Shown here: one piece after another, positions 27,540-36,696 of the stretch
How the letters are laid out: each line of letters begins with the position of its first letter
Numbering within the stretch: position 1 is the first letter of the stretch
NCBI RefSeq assembly: GCF_002797935.1
Contig: NZ_PGER01000001.1
Span: 4,216,001-4,280,000 of the forward strand
From: Flavobacterium sp. 1
GTDB taxonomy: Bacteria; Bacteroidota; Bacteroidia; Flavobacteriales; Flavobacteriaceae
Direction of reading: 5' to 3'
Length of the DNA: 64,000 nt
Position numbers and translations under genes: made by a program
Notes under the pieces: generated by a model
Database searches by the model: none
What the model saw: only the letters and a program-made list of their open reading frames with translations
What the model was told of the DNA's origin: nothing

Positions 27540-27612
27540 TTTGGACTCTAATAACCGGAGTTCGACCGCTGTATTTTTGAAGCAGAAAGATTAGGCAATT
27601 TAGGAAATATTG

Positions 27613-27698
27613 TCCCGCTATCCGCTTCAATCTTGTAAGCCGTCTCGTCTTTTGGGACGAGACGGCTTACAAGGATTTCCACTTCTATCGGGGCTAAA
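27613..27698. repeat. Flavobacterial hairpin repeat (GCTATCCG...CTATCGGGGCTA), copy 2
   Basis: Outer words CCCGCTATCCGCTTCAATC and AAGGATTTCCACTTCTATC match the copy at 19854. Between them is a perfect 18-bp stem (27632-27649 and 27656-27673, centred on GCCGTCTCGTC) with a 6-nt loop. It fills much of the 349-bp gap before hflX; no gene is seen there. Confidence 0.8.
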
Positions 27699-27840
27699 GG
27701 GAGAGATTTTGTTTTTTTGCCATTATTCCCAAAAAAAGTAAACAGTAATGATAATAGTGTAACTTTTAAAAAATATTTTATAACGGCATTAAAAGGATTG
27801 TAGCTGTCAAATCATTAAATTTGCATTCTTATTTAAAGAC

Positions 27841-29082
27841 ATGCTAGAAAAAGAAACAATAAATTTCGAAAAAACAGCCATTGTTGGTATTGTAACCCAA
27901 AACCAAAGTGAAGAAAAACTCAATGAATATCTTGATGAATTGGAGTTTTTGACATTTACCGCAGGCGGTGAAGTGGTGAAGCGTTTTTCGCAAAAAATGG
28001 AACGTCCGAATCCAAAAACTTTTGTTGGAACAGGAAAGTTGGAAGAGATTTGTCTTTTTGTAAAAGAGAACGATATATCGACTTTGGTATTTGATGATGA
28101 ATTATCACCTTCGCAGCAAAAGAATATTTCTAAAATAATTGATTGTAAGATCCTAGACAGAACCCATCTTATCCTTGATATTTTTGCCCAAAGAGCTGAA
28201 ACCTCTTATGCAAGAACTCAAGTAGAGCTGGCGCAATGCCAATATTTACTGCCAAGACTTTCCGGAATGTGGACACACTTGGAGCGTCAAAAAGGAGGTA
28301 TCGGAATGCGTGGTCCTGGAGAAACAGAGATTGAAACTGACAGGCGTATTGTTCGTGATCGGATAGCATTACTTAAAGAAAAGATAAAAACTATTGATAA
28401 GCAAATGGGAGTACAGCGCAGCAATCGTGGCGCTATGGTTCGTGTTGCTTTAGTGGGTTATACCAATGTTGGAAAATCGACCTTGATGAATGCTGTAGGT
28501 AAAAGCGATGTCTTTGTAGAAAACAAACTTTTTGCGACACTTGACACGACAGTTAGAAAAGTAGTCATTAAAAATCTGCCATTCTTGCTTTCGGATACTG
28601 TAGGTTTTATTCGAAAACTGCCTACTCAATTGGTAGATTCATTTAAGAGTACACTAGATGAAGTTCGTGAAGCTGACTTGTTACTGCACGTTGTTGATAT
28701 TTCGCATCCTGAATTTGAAGATCATATCGAGTCGGTAAACCAAACGTTGTTGGATATTAAAGCTCATGATAAGCCCGTTATTATGGTTTTCAATAAAATT
28801 GACACCTACAAACATTTGACGATTGACGAAGATGATTTGATGACGGAGAAGACACCAAGACATTTTACATTGGAAGAATGGAAACAGACCTGGATGCACC
28901 GATTAGGGGAACAGAATGCTTTGTTTATTTCGGCTACTCAAAAAGAAAATTTTGAAGAATTCAGGGAGCGTGTTTATGAAGCCGTTCGGCAAATACACAT
29001 TACCCGTTTTCCATACAATAAATTTTTATATCCTGATTATAAAGATGCAGTGGAGAAAGAGGAAAAAGAAGATAATGAATAA
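27841..29082 (+). CDS. hflX: GTPase HflX
   Basis: A ribosome-associated GTPase that splits stalled ribosomes, especially after heat stress. The N-terminal HflX domain (about 1-190) contains the family's glycine-rich GIGMRGPGETEIETD. The G domain has Walker A GYTNVGKSTLMN, G3 DTVGFIRKLP and G4 NKID. At 413 residues it is a normal length. A TAAATTTG box at 27816-27823 lies 17 bp before the ATG. It is convergent with the DUF2480 gene, with a shared terminator between them. Confidence 0.95.
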   Translation: MLEKETINFEKTAIVGIVTQNQSEEKLNEYLDELEFLTFTAGGEVVKRFSQKMERPNPKTFVGTGKLEEICLFVKENDISTLVFDDELSPSQQKNISKIIDCKILDRTHLILDIFAQRAETSYARTQVELAQCQYLLPRLSGMWTHLERQKGGIGMRGPGETEIETDRRIVRDRIALLKEKIKTIDKQMGVQRSNRGAMVRVALVGYTNVGKSTLMNAVGKSDVFVENKLFATLDTTVRKVVIKNLPFLLSDTVGFIRKLPTQLVDSFKSTLDEVREADLLLHVVDISHPEFEDHIESVNQTLLDIKAHDKPVIMVFNKIDTYKHLTIDEDDLMTEKTPRHFTLEEWKQTWMHRLGEQNALFISATQKENFEEFRERVYEAVRQIHITRFPYNKFLYPDYKDAVEKEEKEDNE

Positions 29083-29085
29083 ACA

Positions 29086-29119
29086 AAAAGACCTTTTAGT
29101 AATTGTTAAAAGGTCTTTT
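29086..29119. terminator. Bidirectional terminator between hflX and the DUF2480 gene
   Basis: AAAAGACCTTTTA (29086-29098) and TAAAAGGTCTTTT (29107-29119) form a perfect 13-bp stem. T tracts lie on both sides in the appropriate sense, between convergent stops at 29082 and 29136. Confidence 0.85.
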
Positions 29120-29135
29120 GTTTTAAAAGTATTTT

Positions 29136-29645
29136 TTATTTTTTAGCTGCTTTGTATAACGGCACTGCCGAACAGGCTTCACCATACATTATGCTTCTGG
29201 CGTAAGGCTGCAGGCATTGTGCGGCAAAAACATAAGCACTCATAGGAACGGGTTTTTTGGAACAGCCTTTTATGATAACAGGTTTGTCCTGATAAGCTGT
29301 ATAATCAAGTTTAGGAAGCAATTCTTCATATAAAGCTGAGTCTAAATCTTCCAAATAGCCATTTACAATTTTCTTTGCATAAGGAGCCAAATGCATAGTT
29401 ACTAAAATAATAGCCCACTTCGGGACAATTGCATCCGTGCCACAAGAAACGGCAACATATTGATCTTGATATTGTGACCAATCCTGATTATTAAGCTGTT
29501 CTCTAAAATCTTTTTCCTTTAACAAAAAACCATCATGAAGCCACTGCGAAATATCAATCTGCGCGCGGACTCCAGTTGGATAATAGTCTTCAAGATCGAA
29601 AACTTCCAAAACGCTATTCGCTACTTTGTTGATTATTTCTTCCAT
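29136..29645 (-). CDS. DUF2480 family protein
   Basis: A 169-residue soluble protein recognised as DUF2480, a Bacteroidota family of unknown function (pattern: EDYYPTGVRAQIDISQWL, then DWSQYQDQYVAVSCG). It contains two Cys-bearing patches (AVSCGTDAI and IIKGCSKKPVP). It is the last gene of a minus-strand cluster with a SufT-like protein, sufE and sufS. That context suggests a link to iron-sulfur cluster biogenesis (inference). Confidence 0.85.
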   Translation of the reverse strand: MEEIINKVANSVLEVFDLEDYYPTGVRAQIDISQWLHDGFLLKEKDFREQLNNQDWSQYQDQYVAVSCGTDAIVPKWAIILVTMHLAPYAKKIVNGYLEDLDSALYEELLPKLDYTAYQDKPVIIKGCSKKPVPMSAYVFAAQCLQPYARSIMYGEACSAVPLYKAAKK

Positions 29646-29720
29646 TCGAAAAGTTTATGGTTTGCAGTTTATAGTTTGTAGTTCAAAACAACAAACTATA
29701 AACCAAAAACAAATTAACTG

Positions 29721-30044
29721 CTAAAGCATTCCCAATTCTAATTTTGCTTCTTCACTCATCAAATCTTTGCTCCAAGGCGGGTCAAAAGTGATTTCAACTT
29801 CTGCATCTTTTATGTGTTCGATGGATTTGACTTTTTCTTCCACTTCTCTTGGTAAACTCTCCGCTACTGGGCAGTTTGGAGAAGTAAGTGTCATTAATAT
29901 TTTTACTTCATAATCGGTATTGACCATTACATCATATATCAATCCCAATTCGTAAATATCTACGGGAATCTCTGGATCGTAAATGGTTTTTAATTTTTTT
30001 ACGATTGATTCTCCTAATTCTGCGGTGTTTATTTCTTCTGTCAT
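29721..30044 (-). CDS. MIP18/DUF59 family Fe-S assembly protein (SufT-like)
   Basis: A 107-residue protein of the DUF59/MIP18 fold used in iron-sulfur cluster maturation. It has the family pattern IYDPEIPVDIYELGLIYDV and the conserved Cys in LTSPNCPVAE, and ends with DPPWSKDLMSEEAK. It lies 147 bp downstream of sufE in the sufS-sufE cluster. The usual flavobacterial annotation is SUF system Fe-S assembly protein. Confidence 0.9.
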   Translation of the reverse strand: MTEEINTAELGESIVKKLKTIYDPEIPVDIYELGLIYDVMVNTDYEVKILMTLTSPNCPVAESLPREVEEKVKSIEHIKDAEVEITFDPPWSKDLMSEEAKLELGML

Positions 30045-30191
30045 AATTTTTTATTTTTTAAACCATATAAGACATTGAAGGTTATTTTTATTAATGTCTT
30101 TGATAAATATAAGTTCTAAAAAGTTAATCTTCTAGTATCCGATGATATTCATTAATTATCCTTTTATTGAATTAACTTATATGTTTTTAAA

Positions 30192-30611
30192 TTATTTTTT
30201 AGCATCAAATGCCAAAGCATACATTTTAATATTTTTTATCATCGAAACTAAACCATTGGCTCTTGTTGGCGAAAGATGTTCTTTCAAACCTATTTCATCA
30301 ATAAATTCTGTATCTGCGTTTAATATGTCAATGGCTTTTTGGTTTGAAAAAGCACGGATTAAAATGGCTATTATTCCTTTGGTCAAAATCGCATCACTGT
30401 CGGCAGTGAAGACAATTTTGTCGTCGTTTTGTTCGCCTTGTAACCAAACTTTCGACTGACATCCTTTAATCAGATTATTGTCTGTTTTGAATTCCTCTTT
30501 GATTAAGGGAAGGTTTTTGCCTAATTCAATAATGTATTCATAACGCTGCATCCAGTCATCAAACATGGAAAACTCGTCAATGATTTCGTTTTGTATTTCT
30601 TTTATTGTCAT
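30192..30611 (-). CDS. sufE: Cysteine desulfurase sulfur-acceptor SufE
   Basis: SufE takes persulfide sulfur from SufS and passes it to the SufBCD scaffold. The 139-residue protein shows the family's acceptor cysteine in NLIKGCQSKVWL at about residue 50 and the C-terminal segment HLSPTRANGLVSMI. Its start overlaps the upstream small gene by 4 bp (ATGA type), so the two are translationally coupled. Confidence 0.93.
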   Translation of the reverse strand: MTIKEIQNEIIDEFSMFDDWMQRYEYIIELGKNLPLIKEEFKTDNNLIKGCQSKVWLQGEQNDDKIVFTADSDAILTKGIIAILIRAFSNQKAIDILNADTEFIDEIGLKEHLSPTRANGLVSMIKNIKMYALAFDAKK

Positions 30612-31039
30612 TCTTTTTCTTTTGAAAAGGATAGTATCTTATTTACTAAGTTCTTTATTTTTTCCGGAGGAAATCCATTGTCGAAAGTCTGGCTTTCGTA
30701 AGTTTTCCCTTTGTATGTTATTTTTAAATTGGCCATTGCAGCACCATCGTGAAAACGCTTTTGTGTAGGAGCGTTCAAACCCGGAATTTCTTCCAAATTT
30801 ACTTTTTGAAATTCACTTATCAAAGCATTCCATTGCGTATCGGTGAGTGAACTTGTAACAGGTTTTCCGTCTCTTGTTTTCGTCACGGATACTGTTTTGT
30901 TTTCTACAACTGTGCTATTGTATAACCCTCTTGAATTGGCGGTGTACTCAATTTTAGCAGTGCTCAAATCCATATTGCTTTGGCTTTGGCAGTTTTTCCC
31001 AAGGATGAGCGTCAAAAATAAGAGTGATATAATCTTCAT
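30608..31039 (-). CDS. Small exported protein of the suf cluster
   Basis: A 143-residue protein with a signal sequence that could be lipoprotein type (LILGKNCQS, a weak lipobox around Cys 17). The mature part is a small alpha/beta domain with no family I recognise. It sits 10 bp downstream of sufS and overlaps sufE by 4 bp, so it belongs to this operon. Why an exported protein is in a cytosolic Fe-S operon is unclear. Confidence 0.7.
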   Translation of the reverse strand: MKIISLLFLTLILGKNCQSQSNMDLSTAKIEYTANSRGLYNSTVVENKTVSVTKTRDGKPVTSSLTDTQWNALISEFQKVNLEEIPGLNAPTQKRFHDGAAMANLKITYKGKTYESQTFDNGFPPEKIKNLVNKILSFSKEKE

Positions 31040-31049
31040 AATTTTAGTT

Positions 31050-32264
31050 TTAAGACAGCATCATTTGTGCTTTTTTAACCGCTTCGACTAATGAGTCAAT
31101 TTCTTCTTTGGTATTATAGAAAGAAAAAGAAGCTCTTATTGTTCCTGGAATGCCAAAGAAATTCATAATTGGTTGTGCGCAATGATGGCCTGTTCTTACT
31201 GCGATTCCTAATTTGTCAATGATGGTTCCAATGTCATACGGGTGGATACCGTCAATGTTAAAAGAGACAACCGAAGTTTTTGCTTCAGAAGTACCAAAAA
31301 TTCGCAGACCGTCAATTTCCAATAATCGTTTTGTGGCGTGATCCAACAATTCCAGCTCTTGTTTCTGAATGTTCTCAAAACCAATTTCATTCATATAATC
31401 AATGGCCGTTCCAAGAACAATTCCACCAGCAATGTTTGGCGTTCCCGCTTCAAATTTATGGGGTAATTCGGCATAAGTGGTTTTTTCGAAAGTAACCTCT
31501 TTGATCATTTCGCCGCCACCTTGATAGGGAGGCAATTTATTCAGCCAAGCTTCTTTTCCGTATAAAATTCCAGTTCCTGTTGGACCGCACATTTTATGTC
31601 CCGAAAAAGCATAAAAATCACAATCCAAAGCCTGAACATCGGGTTTTAAATGCGGTACTGCCTGTGCGCCGTCAATCAAAATGACAGCTCCAACTTCGTG
31701 CGCTTTGTCAATCATATATTTGATAGGATTAATTGTTCCCAACGCATTCGAAATATGATTTACCGTTACGATTTTGGTTTTTGGTGAAAGCAATTTATCG
31801 TATTCGCTGATTATCAATTCCCCCTTTTCATTCATCGGGATGACTTTGAGTGTGGCTCCTGTTTTTTCACAGAGCATCTGCCAAGGCACAATATTACTGT
31901 GGTGTTCCAATGAAGAAACCAATACTTCATCTCCTGGTTTTAGAATCGAGGCAAATCCATTGGCTACTAAATTGATGCCAAAAGTAGTTCCCGAGGTAAA
32001 AAGCACCTCGTGAGCAAATTTAGCATTAATATGATTTTGCACTTTTGTTCTAGAAACTTCATAAGCATCAGTTGCTAGTTGACTTAAGGTGTGAACACCT
32101 CTATGAATGTTGGCATTGATTTCTTGATAATAGTTGGAAATCGCATCAATAACCACTTGCGGTTTTTGTGAAGTGGCTCCGTTATCGAAATATACTAAAG
32201 GCTTTCCATTTACTTTTTGCGAAAGAATGGGAAAGGCTGCTCTTATTTTCTGAATATCTAACAT
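31050..32264 (-). CDS. sufS: Cysteine desulfurase SufS
   Basis: A PLP enzyme that removes sulfur from cysteine to feed Fe-S cluster assembly. The 404-residue protein carries the PLP lysine in FYAFSGHKMCGPTGTG and the catalytic cysteine in VRTGHHCAQPIM, both diagnostic of group II (SufS) desulfurases. The N-terminal VYFDNGATSQKP is also typical. A minus-strand TACTTTTG box (plus 32290-32297) lies 26 bp before the ATG. The rest of the SUF system is at 60.4 kb and beyond. Confidence 0.95.
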   Translation of the reverse strand: MLDIQKIRAAFPILSQKVNGKPLVYFDNGATSQKPQVVIDAISNYYQEINANIHRGVHTLSQLATDAYEVSRTKVQNHINAKFAHEVLFTSGTTFGINLVANGFASILKPGDEVLVSSLEHHSNIVPWQMLCEKTGATLKVIPMNEKGELIISEYDKLLSPKTKIVTVNHISNALGTINPIKYMIDKAHEVGAVILIDGAQAVPHLKPDVQALDCDFYAFSGHKMCGPTGTGILYGKEAWLNKLPPYQGGGEMIKEVTFEKTTYAELPHKFEAGTPNIAGGIVLGTAIDYMNEIGFENIQKQELELLDHATKRLLEIDGLRIFGTSEAKTSVVSFNIDGIHPYDIGTIIDKLGIAVRTGHHCAQPIMNFFGIPGTIRASFSFYNTKEEIDSLVEAVKKAQMMLS

Positions 32265-32289
32265 ATTTTATTTAGAATTTTTCTAAATA

Positions 32290-32297
32290 CAAAAGTA
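32290..32297 (-). promoter_or_regulatory. -7 box of the sufS-sufE cluster
   Basis: CAAAAGTA on plus reads TACTTTTG on minus, matching the Bacteroidota TAnnTTTG consensus, 26 bp before the sufS start. No convincing -33 element is seen. Confidence 0.45.
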
Positions 32298-32449
32298 ATA
32301 CAATAGATTTAGTTTTCTAAGAAACAATAGTTAATAATTGTGAAAACGGTTCAGAAGAAAACATTACTGTTGATGTAATTGAAATGGAATTTATCAGCCA
32401 CTCTTTTTTGTATTCTTTTTTTTACTAAATTAGGATAAATATCTCCGCT

Positions 32450-33790
32450 ATGAAAAAATATTTGAAAATAAGTGTCTTTCTGGTTCTTTTGTTTTCTGTT
32501 TATTTTGGCTTTACTACATATCCCAAACTAGAATTGATTTCTGGATTTTCGGTCAAAAGTATTGCTTCCAGCCATTTTTTGGCCAATCATTCACAAGAAA
32601 ATATAGAGAGGAATGATAATAATTTTGGTGTTATTCGTTGGGCTGAGAATGAAATAAATGAGTCGGGGAAATTTGCAACAGCAACTGTTTTTGGTTTAAA
32701 AAAGCGAAAAGCAATTTATAGAATGGGGTTGGGAGCAATGTTAATCAATGATAATTTTGATGTCACGAAGCCGTATGAAATCCCCAAAAGAACGAAATCA
32801 GCCAATAAACTTCCTTTCCCTTATGGAGATGCAGAGCCCAAAGACACGGTTTTTACCAATGTAGATTATGTCAAATTGAATCGGGCAGTTGCCAATGCGT
32901 TTGATGCCAAAGGATATAATGATAAAAGAACGCGTTCGGTTTTGGTTATTTACAAAGACAAGATTCTTGCTGAGAAATACGCAGATGGTTTTACAAAAAA
33001 CAGTGTTATTTTGGGCTGGTCGATGACTAAAAGCATTACCGGAACTCTTTTTGGAATACTTCAAAAGCAAGGACGATTTGACATATACAAACCCGCTCCT
33101 ATTGTGGAATGGCAAAACGATAAGCGAAAAAATATTACGACCAATGATTTGCTTCACATGAATTCAGGCTTGGAGTGGGAAGAGTATTATGACAGAATCT
33201 GTGATGCCACCCAAATGCTTTTTAAGACAGAAGATATGACTCGGTCACAATTGCTAAAACCAGCCGTTTTTAAACCAAATACACATTGGAATTATTCTTC
33301 GGGAACGACAAATTTACTCTCGGGAATTTTACGGAAGCAGTTCAAGACGCATCAGGAATATTTAGATTTTTGGTATTCGGCATTAATTGATAAAATCGGG
33401 ATGCATTCGATGCTTGTCGAAACCGATATGGCCGGGAATTATGTGGGTTCATCTTACGGCTGGGCAACGACAAGGGATTGGTCCAAATTAGGATTATTGT
33501 ATCTGCATAAAGGCAATTGGAACGGAGAACAGATATTTGACTCCAGTTGGGCAAAGTATGTTTCTAATCCTACCAAGGGTTCAAATGGAGATTATGGCGC
33601 TCATTTTTGGCTAAATGTTGGAGGACATTATCCTGATGCACCTCGAGATTTGTATTCTGCTAATGGTTTTCAGGGACAAAAAGTATTTATCATTCCGTCA
33701 AAGGACTTAGTAATTGTGCGAATGGGATTGAGTGAAGAATTTGATTTTAATGGGTTGCTGCGTAGGATTGTGGGGAGTGTCAATCATTAA
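32450..33790 (+). CDS. Serine hydrolase, beta-lactamase class C/esterase family
   Basis: A 446-residue protein of the class C beta-lactamase-like serine hydrolases, with an N-terminal membrane or signal segment (about residues 5-22). The catalytic SxxK tetrad is WSMTKSI, the tyrosine motif is WNYSSGTTN, and a C-terminal GFQGQKVFI replaces the usual KTG/HxG strand. Overall it looks more like 6-aminohexanoate-dimer hydrolase-type esterases than a true beta-lactamase. It is monocistronic and followed by 800 bp of decayed sequence. Confidence 0.85.
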   Translation: MKKYLKISVFLVLLFSVYFGFTTYPKLELISGFSVKSIASSHFLANHSQENIERNDNNFGVIRWAENEINESGKFATATVFGLKKRKAIYRMGLGAMLINDNFDVTKPYEIPKRTKSANKLPFPYGDAEPKDTVFTNVDYVKLNRAVANAFDAKGYNDKRTRSVLVIYKDKILAEKYADGFTKNSVILGWSMTKSITGTLFGILQKQGRFDIYKPAPIVEWQNDKRKNITTNDLLHMNSGLEWEEYYDRICDATQMLFKTEDMTRSQLLKPAVFKPNTHWNYSSGTTNLLSGILRKQFKTHQEYLDFWYSALIDKIGMHSMLVETDMAGNYVGSSYGWATTRDWSKLGLLYLHKGNWNGEQIFDSSWAKYVSNPTKGSNGDYGAHFWLNVGGHYPDAPRDLYSANGFQGQKVFIIPSKDLVIVRMGLSEEFDFNGLLRRIVGSVNH

Positions 33791-33835
33791 TTATAGTATT
33801 TTTCACTATATTAATAATTAAAAGTGAATATAAAT

Positions 33836-34002
33836 AATGGAACAAAAACAACTCATAATGGAGTTGAGCAAGTTTATGTTAAAATAATATTGTTCCTGCT
33901 TCTCTTCAAGATAGCTTGGAAAATGCTTTTGGAGGCACTCCAGTTACCATTCAATCTGAAATCACATTACAGCCTTATCAGTATATAGTGTTAAAAAATT
34001 AA
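33836..34002 (+). pseudogene. 3' remnant of an alpha-amylase-like glycoside hydrolase
   Basis: Two overlapping frames read like the end of an alpha-amylase C-terminal beta domain: NGVEQVYVKI in one frame, then, one shift later, VPASLQDSLENAFGG and LQPYQYIVLKN to a stop at 34002. In-frame stops precede each piece, so no intact gene remains. The assignment to an amylase C-domain rests on the Leu-x-Pro-Tyr-x-Tyr ending and is tentative. Confidence 0.5.
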
Positions 34003-34567
34003 TGTTATAAACTGGTAGTTTACAAATAGTCTTATCAAATCTTGTTGCTTATATTTGTAACAGTACATGATACAGATTAGTCTTTGCTAAGGCTATTTGT
34101 AACACTCAGCATATTATTGTAAAGCCACAAAGACTGCTAAGATTTAATTCATATAACTTTTTGTTTAAATTAATTGTATGGCTGTTTAAATTTTTAATAC
34201 TTCGAAACTATTTGTCTTTGTGTGCCTTTACAATATTCATTTTACTTCAAAAAATAAAAAAATGATTGATCCCCTAAAAGCACACACAACTCATTACATT
34301 CTCTTTAATGATTTGTCTTGCTCCATTTTTAATGCAGGCGCAGGAAAGAAATTCACCTAATAAGAATCTTGTTCTAAAATTTGAAATAAACTACCTCAGG
34401 GCAGAGTCCCAGAGGTAGTCATCAGTGTTAAAGAAGCAACTGATTCTGAAATGAAAGGATTAAAGAAAATTTAAAACAGCAACATATAATCTGTAACTTC
34501 AATTTCTGAAAATACAACCGCTGTAAGGGGAAATACTCGGGTTGAGTTGCAGTCGTTGCAACAGAAA
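34003..34567. other. Decayed intergenic stretch without an intact gene
   Basis: Only fragments are seen: a 36-codon frame starting near 34311 that looks like the start of an exported protein (MICLAPFLMQAQERNS), followed at 34388-34419 by a near-perfect hairpin (ACTACCTCAGGG / TCCCAGAGGTAG). This looks like residual coding DNA after deletions. No promoter or RNA gene is recognised. Confidence 0.45.
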
Positions 34568-34599
34568 CAAAAAAAAAGCTTTTAAAAAGCTTCTTTTTT
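34568..34599 (-). terminator. Hairpin terminator after the SDR gene
   Basis: An A-tract, AAGCTTTTAAAAAGCTTC and a T-tract form a self-complementary structure 20-50 bp beyond the stop of the minus-strand SDR gene. Confidence 0.5.
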
Positions 34600-34618
34600 G
34601 TTTACAATTTTAACAATT

Positions 34619-35386
34619 TTACAAATTCATTCCTCCCGAAATTTCGATGCGTTGTCCATTTACCCATTTCGCATCATCGGTACACAAAAAGGCAACCACG
34701 CTTCCAATATCATCAGGCAAGCCTACTCTTCCCAAAGCGGTTACCGAAGAAATAAATTGGTTTAACTGCTCGTTATCACGAACAACACCACCGCCAAAAT
34801 CAGTTTCTATAGCTCCCGGAGCAACAATATTGACTCTAATTTTTCTTGCGCCCAATTCTTTTGCCTGATATTTTGTCAATGTTTCCATTGCGCCTTTCAT
34901 ACTCGCATAAGCCGCATATCCTGGGAATGAAAAACGGGTCAATCCAGACGAAATGTTTACAATTCCGCCGCCATCGTTCATTAGTTCCAAAGATTTTTGC
35001 GCCAAGAAAAATGGTCCTTTGAATTGAATATTAACCAAATCATCAAATTGGGCTGTAGTTGTAGCCGCAAAACTTTCGTGAAGACCAATCCCAGCATTAT
35101 TGATCAAAAAATCGATTTTATCAGTATTGAAAGTACTTTTTAAAGCCGTTGATACTTTTTGAAAAAATAAATCAAAAGTGCTTACATCAGCAACATTCAA
35201 TTGAATGGCTGTTGCGTTTTGTCCCAATTTTTCAATTTCAGTTACAACTTCTTCGGCTTCCTCTTTTTTACTGTTGTAAGTCAATACAACGTCAAGTCCT
35301 TTTTTAGCAAGATTCAAAGCCATATCTTTTCCTAATCCACGGCTTCCTCCAGTCACTAATGCTATTTTACAGTTTTTATTTTCCAT
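34619..35386 (-). CDS. Short-chain dehydrogenase/reductase
   Basis: A 255-residue NAD(P)-dependent SDR. The cofactor loop is TGGSRGLGKD, the NNAG motif is present in FLINNAGIGLHE, and the catalytic set is Ser in GGIVNISSG and the YxxxK motif as YAAYASMKG (Tyr then Lys four residues on, with Met in between). The C-terminal NGQRIEISGG is typical. A frame opening 30 bp upstream is less likely than the ATG at 35386, which starts the usual N-terminus MENKNCKIALVTGG. The substrate is unknown. The AraC regulator upstream in the same direction may control it. Confidence 0.88.
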   Translation of the reverse strand: MENKNCKIALVTGGSRGLGKDMALNLAKKGLDVVLTYNSKKEEAEEVVTEIEKLGQNATAIQLNVADVSTFDLFFQKVSTALKSTFNTDKIDFLINNAGIGLHESFAATTTAQFDDLVNIQFKGPFFLAQKSLELMNDGGGIVNISSGLTRFSFPGYAAYASMKGAMETLTKYQAKELGARKIRVNIVAPGAIETDFGGGVVRDNEQLNQFISSVTALGRVGLPDDIGSVVAFLCTDDAKWVNGQRIEISGGMNL

Positions 35387-35487
35387 CTTTAATTTTGTTT
35401 TAAGTTGATGGGACAAAATTAGTACAGATATAAACCTTTAGAATTGTAAATATCAATCCAGAGTTTGCAAAATTCAAATCAGATTAT

Positions 35488-36417
35488 TTAAACTCGAAAA
35501 GCTATAGGCGTTAATGCAGTTTGTTTTTTAAAAAAATTAGAAAAATGTGCCAACTCTTCAAAACCTAGTGAATAGGCAATTTCTGAAATGTTCCAGTCCG
35601 TTTCTTTTAATAAAATCTTGGCTTCATGAATCAATCGGTCGCTGATTAATTCGGTTGTAGTTTTTCCTGTGTTTTCTTTTAAAACTTTATTAAGATGATT
35701 GACATGAATCGACAAACGGCTGGCAAAATCTTTGGCCGATTTCAATTCCAATCGCTGGCGGGGCGATTCGATCGGGAATTGTCTTTCGAGTAATTCTACA
35801 AATAAAGAAGAAACTCTGGCCGCTGAATTATGCTTAGAATACAAGGCAGTTACGGGCTGCAGTTTTTGCCCAAAATGAATTAGCTCGGCAACATAGTTCC
35901 GAATCAAATCGTATTTATATACATAATCCGAATTGATTTCTTGATGTATCTTACTGAAAATTAAATCAATTGTAACAGTCTCTTCCTTCGTCAGCTGAAA
36001 AACGGGATAGCCGTCAGTTTGAAAAATAGGCAGTTTATCCAAATCGATTCCGCTCTTGTCCTTGGTCAAAAACTCAGTAGTAAAAACACAAAAATGTCCA
36101 GATTGCTGGCTCTCTAATGGAACATAATTATAAGGGATTTTTGGTGTGGCAAATAGGAGTGCATTCTCTTCAATCTCAATAACACGGTCGGCATACTCCA
36201 CTCTGTTTTTCCCCCAGATCAAACTAATTTTATAATAAGCTCTTCGGTCATAAGGCATAAAAGATTTTTCCTTTAGCCTTTCATAAAGCTCTTTGATGTT
36301 GAAAACATTAAAATGCCCAATTTCTTTTTGAATGCCATTAGGCAATAATGAATTTGGTTCCGTACCAGAGTCTCCGGAAATTTCCTGATAGAACTCCTCT
36401 ATTGATTTTGATTTCAT
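35488..36417 (-). CDS. AraC-family transcriptional regulator
   Basis: A 309-residue regulator with an N-terminal effector/cupin-like domain (about 40-170) and a C-terminal AraC HTH domain (about 205-305). The latter has the pattern HVNHLNKVLKENTGKTTTELI and the second helix-turn-helix SEIAYSLGFEELAHFSNFFKK. It is 102 bp upstream of the SDR gene on the same strand, and regulation of that gene is a reasonable inference. The inducer is not known. Confidence 0.9.
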   Translation of the reverse strand: MKSKSIEEFYQEISGDSGTEPNSLLPNGIQKEIGHFNVFNIKELYERLKEKSFMPYDRRAYYKISLIWGKNRVEYADRVIEIEENALLFATPKIPYNYVPLESQQSGHFCVFTTEFLTKDKSGIDLDKLPIFQTDGYPVFQLTKEETVTIDLIFSKIHQEINSDYVYKYDLIRNYVAELIHFGQKLQPVTALYSKHNSAARVSSLFVELLERQFPIESPRQRLELKSAKDFASRLSIHVNHLNKVLKENTGKTTTELISDRLIHEAKILLKETDWNISEIAYSLGFEELAHFSNFFKKQTALTPIAFRV

Positions 36418-36503
36418 GGGAATGAATTTGTAAAAATCAAATATACGGATTATTTACAATTTAAAATCTGGAGTGTTTTGAACTTGTAAAATCCATTTAA
36501 CTT

Positions 36504-36681
36504 TTAATGCCATTTAGCGAATTGACTCATTGCTTCTTTATTACTTATTAATTGGTCATTATCTACTTCTTTTAGACCCATTTCTATTTCTTGTTTTTCT
36601 TCTGAACTTTAAATCATCAAACCAATCTTTTGGATTCGTTTTAACAATGATTTTGATGTTTTCTGGTAAAATTTCATCCAT
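36504..36681 (-). pseudogene. Frameshifted antitoxin of a RelE/ParE-type addiction module
   Basis: On minus from ATG 36681 the frame reads MDEILPENIKIIV, NPKDWFDDL and then goes out of frame. Shifting one base at an AAA run restores SSEEKQEIEMGLKEVDN, ISNKEAMSQFAKWH and a stop at 36504. The W-x-D-x-L-S-x-E-x-K...I..GL....ISNEEAM..F.KW pattern is that of small antitoxins that pair with RelE/ParE toxins. No toxin gene follows, so this is a decayed orphan. Confidence 0.6.
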
Positions 36682-36696
36682 AGAATTGTTTTTATA

